From positions 1 through 46,171 of the forward strand of contig CALBPE010000095.1 of the NCBI GenBank assembly GCA_937899275.1: DNA of 46,171 bases, in the 5' to 3' direction. The notes below the pieces were generated by a model. It saw only the letters and a program-made list of their open reading frames with translations, ran no database searches and was not told the DNA's origin. Shown piece by piece: positions 34,221 to 43,164 of this stretch (its first letter is position 1; every line of letters starts with the position of its first letter). The position numbers and the translations under genes were made by a program. Source of the stretch: an uncultured Chlamydiae bacterium (GTDB lineage: Bacteria; Chlamydiota; Chlamydiia; Chlamydiales; SM23-39).

Positions 34221-34895
34221 TTATAGCTTTTCAATAGAGCCGTCTTTATAGCCAATAAAAGCGGCGTCAGCTGCTCTAGAAAAATACCCTGTATCGATCA
34301 CGCCGGGAAGAGAAATCAAGTTGGTGTGTACCTGGTCGATGTCCTTGCCTTTGATTTCTACATCTAAGATCCACCCTCCATTATCTGTTGTATAAAAAGA
34401 GCCATCAGTATTGGTGCGCATTTCTCCTCGATAACCCATAGAAGTAAGAGCTTGTATCGCGGTGTTGTATCCAAAACAGATGATTTCTACTGGAAGCATT
34501 CGGCTGTCTCCGAGCTGCTGGACACGCTTACTTTCATCAGCAATAACCACAAATACATCGGAAAAATGTGCGACAATTTTCTCCCTTGTATGCGCGCCTC
34601 CTCCTCCTTTAATCAGCCGTTTTTGCGGGTCGATTTCATCGGTTCCATCAATAGTTAGATCGATCCTTTTCACATCGGTGATTTCTAGCATAGGTATGCC
34701 TAAGCTTTTTGCAAGGTCAAAAGAGCGTTTTGAAGAGGAAACGGCTTGTATGGAAAGGCCATGCTGGCATGCTTCGCTCAGCGCTTTAATAAAATAAGTG
34801 GCAGTAGAGCCTGTGCCTAGACCTACAATCATGCCATCTTTAACTAAAGACGCTCCTTTACGGCCTACTTCTTGTTTGATTTCATCGGTGTTCAT
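34221..34895 (-). CDS. rpiA: Ribose-5-phosphate isomerase A
   Basis: RpiA interconverts ribose 5-phosphate and ribulose 5-phosphate in the pentose phosphate pathway. The family blocks are GLGTGSTATYF near residue 25, DGTDEID near residue 83 and KGGGGAHTREKIVA just after, followed by LPVEI and EMRTNTDG. ATG 34895 gives 224 residues, the usual length; the longer frame to 35066 adds a low-complexity leader and overlaps the next gene's start. Confidence 0.95.
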   Translation of the reverse strand: MNTDEIKQEVGRKGASLVKDGMIVGLGTGSTATYFIKALSEACQHGLSIQAVSSSKRSFDLAKSLGIPMLEITDVKRIDLTIDGTDEIDPQKRLIKGGGGAHTREKIVAHFSDVFVVIADESKRVQQLGDSRMLPVEIICFGYNTAIQALTSMGYRGEMRTNTDGSFYTTDNGGWILDVEIKGKDIDQVHTNLISLPGVIDTGYFSRAADAAFIGYKDGSIEKL

Positions 34896-35017
34896 ATAGA
34901 CGCAGTATGAAAGGAAAAAAGAAAAACCGCAAGTTTGTTTTGTCATATAAAAATTTGAATTGTAAGATGTTTTTAAGGATACATTCGTCTGAAAAAAATC
35001 AAGGAGCATAGCGCCAT

Positions 35018-35293
35018 ATGGATCATAAATTGTATGCTGAAGAAAGTGAAAAAACGAAAAAAGCAAGACAAAAAATCAAAGAACAAATGCGCTCTGTAGA
35101 CGAAGCATTTACCGACGGCGCCTTACAAAAAAAATTAGCGGAAATCAAAATATGGATTGCAAGGCATGCTAAAAATCGCGTTGTAATCAAAAATAAAGTC
35201 TCTTTATTCGACCAAAACCAAAATACCGCAAAAATATCCCAAGCTATTGCCTCTATTATGAGAAAAGTACAGAAAGATGCATTTATCCCTTAA
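35018..35293 (+). CDS. Small charged helical protein of unknown function
   Basis: This 91-residue protein is rich in Lys, Glu and Ala with heptad-like spacing over residues 1-60 (YAEESEKTKKARQKIKEQMR at the start), which suggests a helix or coiled coil. The C-terminal half contains KVSLFDQNQNTAKISQAIAS and no membrane segment. An AAGGAG at 35001-35006 lies 11 nt before the ATG, rather far but usable. It is divergent from rpiA and 72 bp upstream of tyrS. I do not recognise a family; a chaperone-like role is possible but unproven. Confidence 0.6.
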   Translation: MDHKLYAEESEKTKKARQKIKEQMRSVDEAFTDGALQKKLAEIKIWIARHAKNRVVIKNKVSLFDQNQNTAKISQAIASIMRKVQKDAFIP

Positions 35294-35365
35294 CTTGCAT
35301 TAATTTGATGAACGTATTGCCATCTGCCCCTTGCTGTAAAGCGCTTTTTAGTCTATCTTTGTATC

Positions 35366-36640
35366 ATGGTTTTAGAAGAATTACAAAAAAAAGGCTCTAT
35401 TGAACAAGTAAGCGATCCTAATTTAGGAAAGCTTTTGTCCAAAAAAACTGCTCCTCTATCGTTTTATGTCGGTTTTGACCCTACGGCTAGCAGCCTGCAT
35501 TTAGGCAATCTTGTAAGTATTGTTCTAGCAAAGGCGCTACAAAAAGCAGGACATAAACCGCATATTCTTATAGGTGGAGCTACAGCTCGAGTAGGAGATC
35601 CATCGGGTAAACTGGTGGAAAGAGAAAAAATACAAGAAGAAATTGTAGAGAAAAATACAGCGGATATTTGCACTTTTTTGACATCGATTTTTCCGCAAAC
35701 TACAGATGAAAATTCTGCTGTAATTTTGAATAATTACGATTGGCTCTCTGGTATGACTGTCATTGAATTTCTTCGAGACACGGGTCGTTATTTCCGATTG
35801 GGAAAGATGCTTTCAAGAGAAAGTGTTAAGCGCCGAGTCCAGTCAGAAGAGGGGATGAGTTTTTGTGAGTTCACTTACCCTGTATTGCAAGGCTTTGATT
35901 TTTTCCACTTATTTTTGCAATATGGAGTCACTCTGCAGATTGGAGGATCAGATCAGTGGGGAAACATGGTTTCTGGTATTGAATTGATTCGGAGAAAAAC
36001 CGGTAAAGAAGCCTACGCTATGACTTCACCATTACTTACAAAAAGTAATGGAGAAAAATTAGGTAAAACGGTCAGCGGCGCTTTATGGTTATCCGAAGAG
36101 CGCACGTCTCCTTACGCGTTTTATCAATACTTAGTCAATGTAGCAGATGCAGATGTCATTACCTTATTAAAGCGGCTTACCCTTTTGCCATCTGAAGAAA
36201 TCGATGCTTTAGAAAAATCGATGCAAAGCTCTTCTTACCAGCCTAACACAGCGCAGAATATTTTAGCGCAAGAAGTGACCTTATTTGTTCATGGAGAAAA
36301 AGGGCTCAAAAAAGCAGAAGAGGTAACGCATGCTGCAAAACCGGGCGCAAAAGCTACTCTCAATAAAGAAACTTTAGAAGCGATTGCCAAAGATCTGCCT
36401 TCTGTCGAACTTTCTTCGGTTGTATCGGAAAAATTTTCTGATATTGCAGTCCAATCAGGCTTAGTTGCCAGTAAATCTGCTGCTGTACGCTTAGTAAAAA
36501 ACGGAGGCGCGTATTTAAATAATGAGCGCGTTCAAGACCCTTTTTATGTGCTCGAGGCAAAGGATGTGATCTCAGGTACTTTTGTTCTTTTATCTTCAGG
36601 TAAGAAAAATCGCCTTTTAATCCGCTTGAAATCATCTTAG
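35366..36640 (+). CDS. tyrS: Tyrosyl-tRNA synthetase
   Basis: This class I synthetase charges tRNA-Tyr. Blocks in order are FYVGFDPTASSLHLGNLV (HIGH-type HLGN) near residue 32, then QIGGSDQWGNMVSG near residue 191, and GEKLGKTVSG (KMSKS-type) near residue 229. The C-terminal S4 RNA-binding domain ends with VRLVKNGGAYLNNERV and RLLIRLKS. The 424-residue length matches the family. Confidence 0.96.
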   Translation: MVLEELQKKGSIEQVSDPNLGKLLSKKTAPLSFYVGFDPTASSLHLGNLVSIVLAKALQKAGHKPHILIGGATARVGDPSGKLVEREKIQEEIVEKNTADICTFLTSIFPQTTDENSAVILNNYDWLSGMTVIEFLRDTGRYFRLGKMLSRESVKRRVQSEEGMSFCEFTYPVLQGFDFFHLFLQYGVTLQIGGSDQWGNMVSGIELIRRKTGKEAYAMTSPLLTKSNGEKLGKTVSGALWLSEERTSPYAFYQYLVNVADADVITLLKRLTLLPSEEIDALEKSMQSSSYQPNTAQNILAQEVTLFVHGEKGLKKAEEVTHAAKPGAKATLNKETLEAIAKDLPSVELSSVVSEKFSDIAVQSGLVASKSAAVRLVKNGGAYLNNERVQDPFYVLEAKDVISGTFVLLSSGKKNRLLIRLKSS

Positions 36641-36748
36641 TTTATTTGTCTTTTGCGGAAAGTATGGACTTTCTTGAAAAACCACTTGTCCGAAATTCCA
36701 CAAGATAAGAGAATTACGATATAGACATTTAGAAATAAGGAGTCTGCG

Positions 36749-37054
36749 ATGTCGACGGTCACAAAAAAAAAGCTGATTCACAAAATTTCCCAGTCAAGAG
36801 GGCTGCACCCTAATGATGTAAGGGGAGTGATCCAAGCGTTTTTAGATGAAATGACCGATTCTCTAGCAGAAGGTGATCGACTAGAATTCCGAGATTTTGG
36901 AGTGTTTGAAGTAGTGGAAAGAAAGCAGAAAATTGGCCGCAATCCAAAAAATGCTTCGGTTCCTATCGTTATCCCAGCTCGAAAAGCCGTCAAATTTACT
37001 CCGGGCAAGAAAATGCGTCAGCTGATCGATGGATCAGAAACGCCTTCTTTATAG
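36749..37054 (+). CDS. HU/IHF-family DNA-binding protein
   Basis: A 101-residue nucleoid protein that bends DNA as a dimer. The blocks are TKKKLIHKISQSRGL, GDRLEFRDFGVFEV, and the DNA-contacting arm KIGRNPKN...VPARKAVKFTPGKKM with the proline that intercalates in IHF. A good AAGGAG lies 9 nt before ATG 36749. It could be IHF alpha-like or HU. A terminator follows at 37104-37128. In C. trachomatis an IHF-like gene lies near accA too. Confidence 0.93.
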   Translation: MSTVTKKKLIHKISQSRGLHPNDVRGVIQAFLDEMTDSLAEGDRLEFRDFGVFEVVERKQKIGRNPKNASVPIVIPARKAVKFTPGKKMRQLIDGSETPSL

Positions 37055-37103
37055 CATCTTTTAAAATTTTAATTTAGCTATTTTCGAAATATTTGTTTTT
37101 CAT

Positions 37104-37128
37104 CGCAGATTCGAACTGCGCTTTTTTT
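37104..37128 (+). terminator. Rho-independent terminator after the HU/IHF gene
   Basis: The stem CGCAG/CTGCG (37104-37108 and 37116-37120), with a 7-nt loop ATTCGAA, is followed by a run of seven T. It lies about 50 bp after the stop. The short stem makes it moderate in strength. On the other strand the same bases read like a tRNA T-arm, which I treat as chance. Confidence 0.6.
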
Positions 37129-37190
37129 GACAAAACTATTTTCTATTTTATTTCTTTTTCTCCTTGTAAATTTCTATTTTTCAAAAAATC

Positions 37191-37204
37191 CAGTACTAGT
37201 ACTG
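37191..37204. promoter_or_regulatory. 14-bp palindrome CAGTACTAGTACTG upstream of the L,D-transpeptidase gene
   Basis: A perfect palindrome 58 bp before the GTG start. Outer inverted arms TATTTTTCA (37175-37183) and TGAAAAATA (37217-37225) enclose it. Nested symmetry of this kind suggests a binding site for a dimeric regulator or a cruciform, but no binding protein is known. Confidence 0.45.
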
Positions 37205-37261
37205 CCACTCAGAGATTGAAAAATAACGGTATTTTTTGGATAATTGAAAGGATAATGTGAG

Positions 37262-38296
37262 GTGAAACTAGTGAAGTTTTCTAAAATTTTCTTCATAGGA
37301 ACGTGTGCTCTTTTCTTATTCATTCTGATTTTAGCGGTATTTAAGCCCCAAGATAAGAAGAGAGACGCTGCAGATATTATGGTGCAAGAAATTCCCATTG
37401 TAGGAGAAGAGTCTACCTTGCAGAAGGTTTCTAAGAAAACTACCCCCAAAGTCATCGAGCCAAAAGCTGAACGTAAAGCCTCTATTCTACCATCTGAAAA
37501 ATTATCAAATACGCCGCTTCCAGATGCGAACCTTATTCATAAACTATTTGTCACCGATGCCTCTAAACTACCGATTGTCAAAACCATTACCTACACAAGC
37601 CGCGTGCCTTGGTTAGAAGATCGGTGCGCTTGGCTTGCAGATTACGCAGCCCACCACCACACCTCCCGCCATTTTATTGCAAGAAGCCTAAATGGCAATC
37701 CCGATTATTTTACTCAAAAAGTCTCCCATGGAGATGAATTCAATGTATTTCGTGAAGATAAAGAAATTGAATTTCATATAGTTGTGGATCTTTCCCGCTG
37801 CAAGATGTGGTTTTATTATTACGATGTAGAAGAGGGAAAAAGACTGCTTTTAAAGACCTATTCCGTTGGTTTGGGAAGGAAGAATTTAGAGAGAAGATCT
37901 GGGCTTCTTACCCCTCTTGGCTGTTACAGGCTGGGAGAAAATGTGGCTATTTATAAACCTGGGATGATGGGCTACTTCCAAGAGCAAAAAGTGGAGATGA
38001 TCCGCGTTTTTGGGACAAGATGGATCCCCTTTGCAGCAGCTGTAAGCCTAGATGCAGATAGCCCTAGAGGCTATGGTATTCATGGGACTCCTTGGAAAGT
38101 AGATGCAAAAGGTAATCTTGTTGAAGATACAAGCCATATTCATCAGTATAAAAGCGATGGATGCATTCGGATGAAAGCAGAAGATGTGGAAGAGCTTTTT
38201 GCTATTGTGATTACCAAGCCTACTTTTGTGCATACAGTGAAAGATTTTTATGATGCAAAGCTACCTGGCGTAGAAGAAAATAAGAAAATAGATTAG
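37262..38296 (+). CDS. L,D-transpeptidase (YkuD domain), membrane-anchored
   Basis: The protein crosslinks peptidoglycan stem peptides through L,D bonds or attaches proteins to them. It has an N-terminal membrane anchor (IFFIGTCALFLFILILAVF), a proline- and lysine-rich linker to about residue 110, and a YkuD domain. The catalytic block has H274 in GIHGTPW and C301 in YKSDGCIRM, with the family Ser and Asp before the Cys. The start is GTG 37262, or GTG 37271 with TGAGG at 8 nt. The gene lies between the HU/IHF gene and accA. The protein implies a cell wall and remodelling of it. Confidence 0.9.
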   Translation: MKLVKFSKIFFIGTCALFLFILILAVFKPQDKKRDAADIMVQEIPIVGEESTLQKVSKKTTPKVIEPKAERKASILPSEKLSNTPLPDANLIHKLFVTDASKLPIVKTITYTSRVPWLEDRCAWLADYAAHHHTSRHFIARSLNGNPDYFTQKVSHGDEFNVFREDKEIEFHIVVDLSRCKMWFYYYDVEEGKRLLLKTYSVGLGRKNLERRSGLLTPLGCYRLGENVAIYKPGMMGYFQEQKVEMIRVFGTRWIPFAAAVSLDADSPRGYGIHGTPWKVDAKGNLVEDTSHIHQYKSDGCIRMKAEDVEELFAIVITKPTFVHTVKDFYDAKLPGVEENKKID

Positions 38297-38311
38297 GAAA
38301 AATACTTTTGT

Positions 38312-39319
38312 ATGACGCTTTTACCTCATGAAAAACAGATTTATGAATATGAAAATACCTTACAAAAGTTGCGCATGCAAAAAGAAGTATGGGCAGAAAA
38401 AGAAATCGCTTCCTTAGAAAAAAAGCTCCACACCTTAAAAAAGAAACTCTACGCCAACCTTTCTTCTTGGGATCGTATTCAAATTTGTCGCCATCCAAAA
38501 AGACCACACGCCTCTGATTATATCAAAGCTATGGTCAGTGAATTTGTAGAGATTCATGGTGATCGGCTCTACGCTGATGATCCTGCAATTGTGATGGGAA
38601 CAGGATATATTGAAGGAAAAAAATACCTCATCATCGGGCAAGAAAAAGGTAAAGATACCGATAGTCGGATCTACCGCAATTTTGGTATGCCTCATCCAGA
38701 GGGGTACCGCAAAGCGCTACGAGGTATGCAGCTAGCAGAAAAATTTAACATTCCTATTGTGTGTTTAATCGATACACCTGGAGCATACCCTGGGCTTGCA
38801 GCCGAGGAAAGGGGGCAAGGTTGGGCAATTGCCCATAATTTACTTTCCATGTCGGGCCTCAAGGTTCCCATAATTATTGTAGTGATTGGAGAGGGGTGTT
38901 CTGGCGGCGCTCTTGGTATCGGTGTAGGTGATACAATCGGGATGTTAGAGCATTCGTATTACTCGGTGATTTCTCCTGAAGGATGCGCCTCGATTTTATG
39001 GAAAGATGCAGGAAAATCTGCAGAAGCGGCAAAAACGCTGAAACTACATGCAGAAGATTTGCAAGAAATGCAAATCATTGACCAAATTATATCAGAGCCT
39101 TTAGGCGGCGCTCATCACGATAGGGAAAAAACGTATTACAATGTAAAGGCGTTTATCGTACAATCGAGAGAAACGCTTGAAGGGAAAAATCCTATTACCT
39201 TGGTAGAGGATCGGTACCGCAAATTCCGCAAAATGGGATCTTTTGACGAGCATTCTACTCAGCAGATAAATACAACGCACGCGGATGAAACTATTACTCA
39301 AAGTAGCAATTCGAAATAA
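38312..39319 (+). CDS. accA: Acetyl-CoA carboxylase carboxyltransferase subunit alpha
   Basis: AccA with AccD moves the carboxyl group from biotin to acetyl-CoA, giving malonyl-CoA for fatty-acid synthesis. The N-terminal helical part (EYENTLQKLRMQ...) precedes the crotonase-like core with DRLYADDPAIVMGTGYI, FGMPHPEGYRKALR, IDTPGAYPGLAAEERGQG and EGCSGGALGIGVGD. The C-terminal 20 residues are a Ser/Thr/His-rich extra tail (STQQINTTHADETITQSSNS). It overlaps the next gene by 35 bp. Confidence 0.96.
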   Translation: MTLLPHEKQIYEYENTLQKLRMQKEVWAEKEIASLEKKLHTLKKKLYANLSSWDRIQICRHPKRPHASDYIKAMVSEFVEIHGDRLYADDPAIVMGTGYIEGKKYLIIGQEKGKDTDSRIYRNFGMPHPEGYRKALRGMQLAEKFNIPIVCLIDTPGAYPGLAAEERGQGWAIAHNLLSMSGLKVPIIIVVIGEGCSGGALGIGVGDTIGMLEHSYYSVISPEGCASILWKDAGKSAEAAKTLKLHAEDLQEMQIIDQIISEPLGGAHHDREKTYYNVKAFIVQSRETLEGKNPITLVEDRYRKFRKMGSFDEHSTQQINTTHADETITQSSNSK

Positions 39320-41123
39320 ACAGCATACATTTCTCGTTGCTTTAACTTTCATCAATTTGATTCTTTTTACCTTAGCTAATCATGCAGAAATGCTTGCTTT
39401 AGGCCTTATTGCCAATACGGGAGAAAGCATGCAGATGAGCCGTATTGAAAAAACATATGGCTTAGAGGAACAAAGCCCCTCTTTTTTTCGTCAGATCATC
39501 GATCTTTTTGCGAGTAAAACAGGGGGAGAAAACGGATTTCATACGCTTGTTTTTTTACTGGTCAGCGTCGCATTTTTTAAAGCGATGATGCTATTTTCCT
39601 CAAGATTTACTACGCAGATTCTGTCGATACGTCTGACAAGAGATCTTCGCATGCAGTATTTTGAGCATATTCAATCTCTTCCTTTTTGTTTTTACCAAGA
39701 TTTTAATGTAGGCGCTCTAAGCGCAAGGACAGTAGGTGATGCAGGTCAAATTGCAGGATCAATCAACTCTTGTTTAACAAATTATATTCAAACGCCATTC
39801 ACCATTTTATCCACATTAGCGCTTTGTTTTTATTGCTCTTGGCAACTTTCTTTGGTGATTTTTGTTGTCATGCCTTTGATCATCTTACCCGTAGTAATCT
39901 TGACGCGTAAGGTGAAAAAAGTAGCTCGTGAAATCCAAAAAAATCAGGAAACATTTACCTCTGTTCTCCTCGATTTTTTAACAGGTATTCAGACGGTTAA
40001 AATCTTTTCTATGGAGCCTTTTGCCATGAAAAAATACCAAGAACAAAACCAACATATGGCCCACCTGGAGAGTAAAAGCGCAAAATACAGCCTACTTACG
40101 CGCCCTTTTTTACATACAGTCACAACCACATGCCTTGCAGTTGTCGCATTATTTGGTCTACATGTCTTAAAAATGAGCATTGCAGAAATCATCGTTTTTT
40201 GCGGCTGGTTGCATATGTTTTACGATCCTGTAAAAAAGTTTTCAGAAGAAAACGCCAACATCCAAAGGGGCGTCATAGCAGCGGAAAGGATGTTTGAGGT
40301 GCTGAATAAAAAACCAGAAATCATCGATAAAAAGCAGGCAAAAGATGTGACCTCTTTTCATAAGAGTTTGATTTTTTCTGATGTGTTTTTCCGCTACAAA
40401 AAACAGTTTGTCTTAAAAAACATCTCTTTTTCTGTGCAGAAAGGCGATATTGTCGCAATTGTAGGTCCTACAGGTGCGGGAAAATCGACCATCGCTCATC
40501 TTATCCCAAGGTTGTACGACGTCCACCAAGGAAAGGTGGCATTAGATGGGGTCAATATTACAGAATTTACCCAAAAATCTTTGCGTAAGCTTATCGCGTT
40601 TGTACCGCAAAAACCGTTCTTATTTTACGATACGGTATTCAACAATATTGCTACTGGAAAAAATGCGACATTAAAAGAGGTAGAAGAGGCAGCTAAATCT
40701 GCTTTTGCTCACGATTTCATTATGCAACTGCCTCAAAACTACCATACGGTTTTATCGGAAATGGGAAAAAATCTTTCAGGAGGCGAGCAGCAAAGAATCG
40801 CGATAGCAAGGGCTCTTTTTCGTAAGTCTCCTATCTTAGTGTTAGATGAAGCTACGTCGGCTTTAGATGCTATTAGCGAGGAAAAAATCAAACAGGCTCT
40901 TGTACAGCTGCAAGGAAAGGTGACGCAAATCATCATCGCTCATAGGCTCTCTACTATTGAGCAGGCTACAAAAATCCTCTACTTAGAAAATGGAGAAATT
41001 CTTGCGCAGGGAACAAAAAAATCTTTATTAGAAACCTGCAAACCCTTTCAAGTGATGTGGGAAACATACCACCAAACAGAGGCGCGCTCTTCTTCAAACA
41101 AATCTACAAAAGCTGTTTTTTAA
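39285..41123 (+). CDS. msbA: MsbA-like ABC exporter, permease-ATPase fusion
   Basis: This half-transporter fuses six membrane segments (residues about 10-330) to an ATPase domain. Walker A is VGPTGAGKST near residue 400, the signature is NLSGGEQQRIAIARAL near residue 503, and Walker B is ILVLDEATSALD near residue 527. The protein may export lipid A or a related lipid, since a chlamydial msbA is next to accA, but its substrate cannot be read from the sequence. The start lies inside the accA end by 35 bp, which suggests coupling. Confidence 0.9.
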   Translation: MKLLLKVAIRNKQHTFLVALTFINLILFTLANHAEMLALGLIANTGESMQMSRIEKTYGLEEQSPSFFRQIIDLFASKTGGENGFHTLVFLLVSVAFFKAMMLFSSRFTTQILSIRLTRDLRMQYFEHIQSLPFCFYQDFNVGALSARTVGDAGQIAGSINSCLTNYIQTPFTILSTLALCFYCSWQLSLVIFVVMPLIILPVVILTRKVKKVAREIQKNQETFTSVLLDFLTGIQTVKIFSMEPFAMKKYQEQNQHMAHLESKSAKYSLLTRPFLHTVTTTCLAVVALFGLHVLKMSIAEIIVFCGWLHMFYDPVKKFSEENANIQRGVIAAERMFEVLNKKPEIIDKKQAKDVTSFHKSLIFSDVFFRYKKQFVLKNISFSVQKGDIVAIVGPTGAGKSTIAHLIPRLYDVHQGKVALDGVNITEFTQKSLRKLIAFVPQKPFLFYDTVFNNIATGKNATLKEVEEAAKSAFAHDFIMQLPQNYHTVLSEMGKNLSGGEQQRIAIARALFRKSPILVLDEATSALDAISEEKIKQALVQLQGKVTQIIIAHRLSTIEQATKILYLENGEILAQGTKKSLLETCKPFQVMWETYHQTEARSSSNKSTKAVF

Positions 41124-41156
41124 CATATTTTTATCCTACTGATTTATAAAAATCAT

Positions 41157-41186
41157 TTGACATCCTTCGTGTAAATCCAGTATCAG
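41157..41186 (+). promoter_or_regulatory. Candidate promoter of the 554-residue gene
   Basis: TTGACA (41157-41162), 18 nt and TATCAG (41181-41186) match a sigma-70 promoter with a perfect -35 box. It would leave about 20 nt of 5' UTR before ATG 41213, with no strong Shine-Dalgarno seen. Confidence 0.5.
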
Positions 41187-41212
41187 ATAATTTTATCTAA
41201 AAAAATATGTGA

Positions 41213-42877
41213 ATGTTTACACCAGGTCAATCTGTACAAGAACAACAAAGCGCGCATGCATCAAAAGTTGTAGAAACTCTTGATGAAGCGCTATTAGAAA
41301 CAAAGCTTTTACGCCTATTTTCTTGGAAAGATTTCGAGCATTTACAGCTTCCTCCTTTTGCTTATCCAAAAATGTTACGAGGTCTTCCTCGATTTTACGA
41401 TAAAAAAGCGCCTTCAAAAGCTAGTGTAAAAAAGCCGTTTTCCACGTTTTTTCAGTTGAAAAAACACTATGTAGATAAAGCCAAGCTCTACACTTACCGC
41501 GGTGTTGTATTAAAAAAGCCGCTACAACTGACGGTTTTTTCTCAAATCAAAACGGTAGATGGTGAAGAAATAAGAGCCCTGCATACTCTAATGGAAATAC
41601 TGGAAAAAAGCAGGCTTCCTATTGTATGCACTTTCCTACTTGCTTTTCCCAAAGGCTATACGCAAGATATGCCGATCAAAAATGTACTTAAAGTATCTTA
41701 CATCGAGGGAAAAGCGCTTAAACTGACAAAACAAGCTGTAGAGCTTTTAGATCGCAGCGATGTTGTGCTGCAGTATCCTTACTACAGTAAAACATGCGCA
41801 TCTCATTTACAAAGCTCCTCTTTTGCAGGTCAATCAGAGATGCTTGGATGTATGGGATCGCTAGAAGAGGCGCCTTTTTTAGAAGAAGGACGCTCTTTAG
41901 GCCTGCATTTTTTGGAGAAAGGGATTTTACAAACTGTGAGAAAGCGCTATACCTCACAAGATCTACTTTCTTCTGTTTTGGCTCGCCGTTTATTCGATCA
42001 AAAACCGACGAAAAAAGCGCTGACAAAGTATCTATCTAAATGGGATCTCAATTATTTTGATGTCCGTTCGCTACCTGCTTTACTGACGGGTTGCAACTAT
42101 CTTTTACAGAAAAGAAAGGGAGATAAAAAACATCTCGATCTTATGATTACAACGCATCTTGGTATGCAGCCTCTTTTTCAGTATCTTGAAAAGCATTCTG
42201 CGTTTTTAGACGTTTCTACAGTAGAGGTGTATTCAGGAGTTGCAGAAGATCTAAAAAAAGAAACATGGCAGTATGCTGGCAAAGCGCGAGGAAAAAAGCT
42301 GCGTATTTTTGTGTTAGAAAATCTTCCCATTGAGGAAAGGCATCTTCTAATCGATCTTACAAAAGACTTACTCATTATAAAAGACGATTGGGGGTTTTCA
42401 GAGGCTATAGGCTTATCTACCCCTTACTTTTTCGATGCATCTCATGATAAAAAGCATTTTGTGAAAGATTTGATTGCTCTAGGTGAGTACTACATAAAAT
42501 CTTCACCTAAAGCGGTAGGCTACCTTCGCTTGTTTTTACAAAGTAGAGAAACTAAGGTGGAAAAACCTTTTTACGTGGAGGAAGATTTTTTTCAGAACTT
42601 GAAAAAAGATCCATTTTTATTTCAGCCAGAAGACCTGCCTTTGGAAGCAGTCCGCGCTTTACTCCGTTTAAATCAGGTGATTGCAAAGTATTTTTCTGCT
42701 AACGAGCTTTTGCAAGGGCTAATGGAAAGGGCGCTTTTACATAAAGCCGTTCCCCAGCTGCTATCTTGTGAGCAAAAACTTGAAGAAAAATTTTTATCAG
42801 GAGAAATGGATTTTATCTCGTTTATAGAACAGATAAGGATGATTTTGCGTCCATACAAAGCAGGAGATGTAGATTGA
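41213..42877 (+). CDS. Unrecognised 554-residue protein, possibly glycosyltransferase-like
   Basis: No family is recognised with certainty. The N-terminal 150 residues are charged and helical. Around residue 390, the segment LLIIKDDWGFSEAIGLSTPY resembles the donor-binding loop of GT-B glycosyltransferases (D-SFSEA--LG-P), and a preceding segment with KLRIFVLENLPIEERHLLID has an alternating strand-helix look. The C-terminal 130 residues are again helical. There is no signal peptide or long membrane segment. It overlaps the next gene by 4 bp (TTGA). Its position near accA-msbA and dnaQ fits a conserved chlamydial block. Confidence 0.55.
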   Translation: MFTPGQSVQEQQSAHASKVVETLDEALLETKLLRLFSWKDFEHLQLPPFAYPKMLRGLPRFYDKKAPSKASVKKPFSTFFQLKKHYVDKAKLYTYRGVVLKKPLQLTVFSQIKTVDGEEIRALHTLMEILEKSRLPIVCTFLLAFPKGYTQDMPIKNVLKVSYIEGKALKLTKQAVELLDRSDVVLQYPYYSKTCASHLQSSSFAGQSEMLGCMGSLEEAPFLEEGRSLGLHFLEKGILQTVRKRYTSQDLLSSVLARRLFDQKPTKKALTKYLSKWDLNYFDVRSLPALLTGCNYLLQKRKGDKKHLDLMITTHLGMQPLFQYLEKHSAFLDVSTVEVYSGVAEDLKKETWQYAGKARGKKLRIFVLENLPIEERHLLIDLTKDLLIIKDDWGFSEAIGLSTPYFFDASHDKKHFVKDLIALGEYYIKSSPKAVGYLRLFLQSRETKVEKPFYVEEDFFQNLKKDPFLFQPEDLPLEAVRALLRLNQVIAKYFSANELLQGLMERALLHKAVPQLLSCEQKLEEKFLSGEMDFISFIEQIRMILRPYKAGDVD

Positions 42878-43164
42878 AAAAAGAGCCCAGAGAAGAGATG
42901 CAACAATCTTTAAAAGGATTGCAAAAATCTCTGCAAGAATATACTAAAGGCGTCTCTAAAAAAGGGGAGTTGCATGCGCAAAGGCAAATGGAAGAGTATC
43001 TAGCTAGTTTAGGAGAAATCGCGGCTGCAATGCCTAAGGAAGTGCGATTATTAGAAGCGCGTTTAGCCAAAAATTTTCAGGTATTTATCCAGTACCCTTC
43101 AGAAAATAACCATGCTGTAATTGCGCAAGATGTAGAGGCTATTCAAGAAAGCCTTCGTCATTAA
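42874..43164 (+). CDS. Small helical protein, 96 residues, coupled to the gene upstream
   Basis: A TTG start at 42874 overlaps the TGA of the 554-residue gene, and CAGGAG 7 nt upstream supports it. The product is charged and helical, with LKGLQKSLQEYTKGVSKKGE and a run of Leu-rich heptads (EEYLASLGEIAAAMPKEVRL), so a coiled coil is likely. No domain is recognised. It may bind the product of the gene before it. Confidence 0.6.
   Translation: MKKEPREEMQQSLKGLQKSLQEYTKGVSKKGELHAQRQMEEYLASLGEIAAAMPKEVRLLEARLAKNFQVFIQYPSENNHAVIAQDVEAIQESLRH

Noticed and set aside
34896-35066. N-terminal extension of RpiA by 57 residues
   Set aside because: The extension is Phe- and Tyr-rich low-complexity sequence, overlaps the start of the divergent gene, and the family starts at the MNTDEIKQEV position.
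37104-37120. T-arm-like sequence (CGCAG, TTCGAAT loop, CTGCG) on the minus strand
   Set aside because: No acceptor, D or anticodon arms can be drawn around it, and it is followed on the plus strand by a T run, so it is better read as the HU/IHF terminator.
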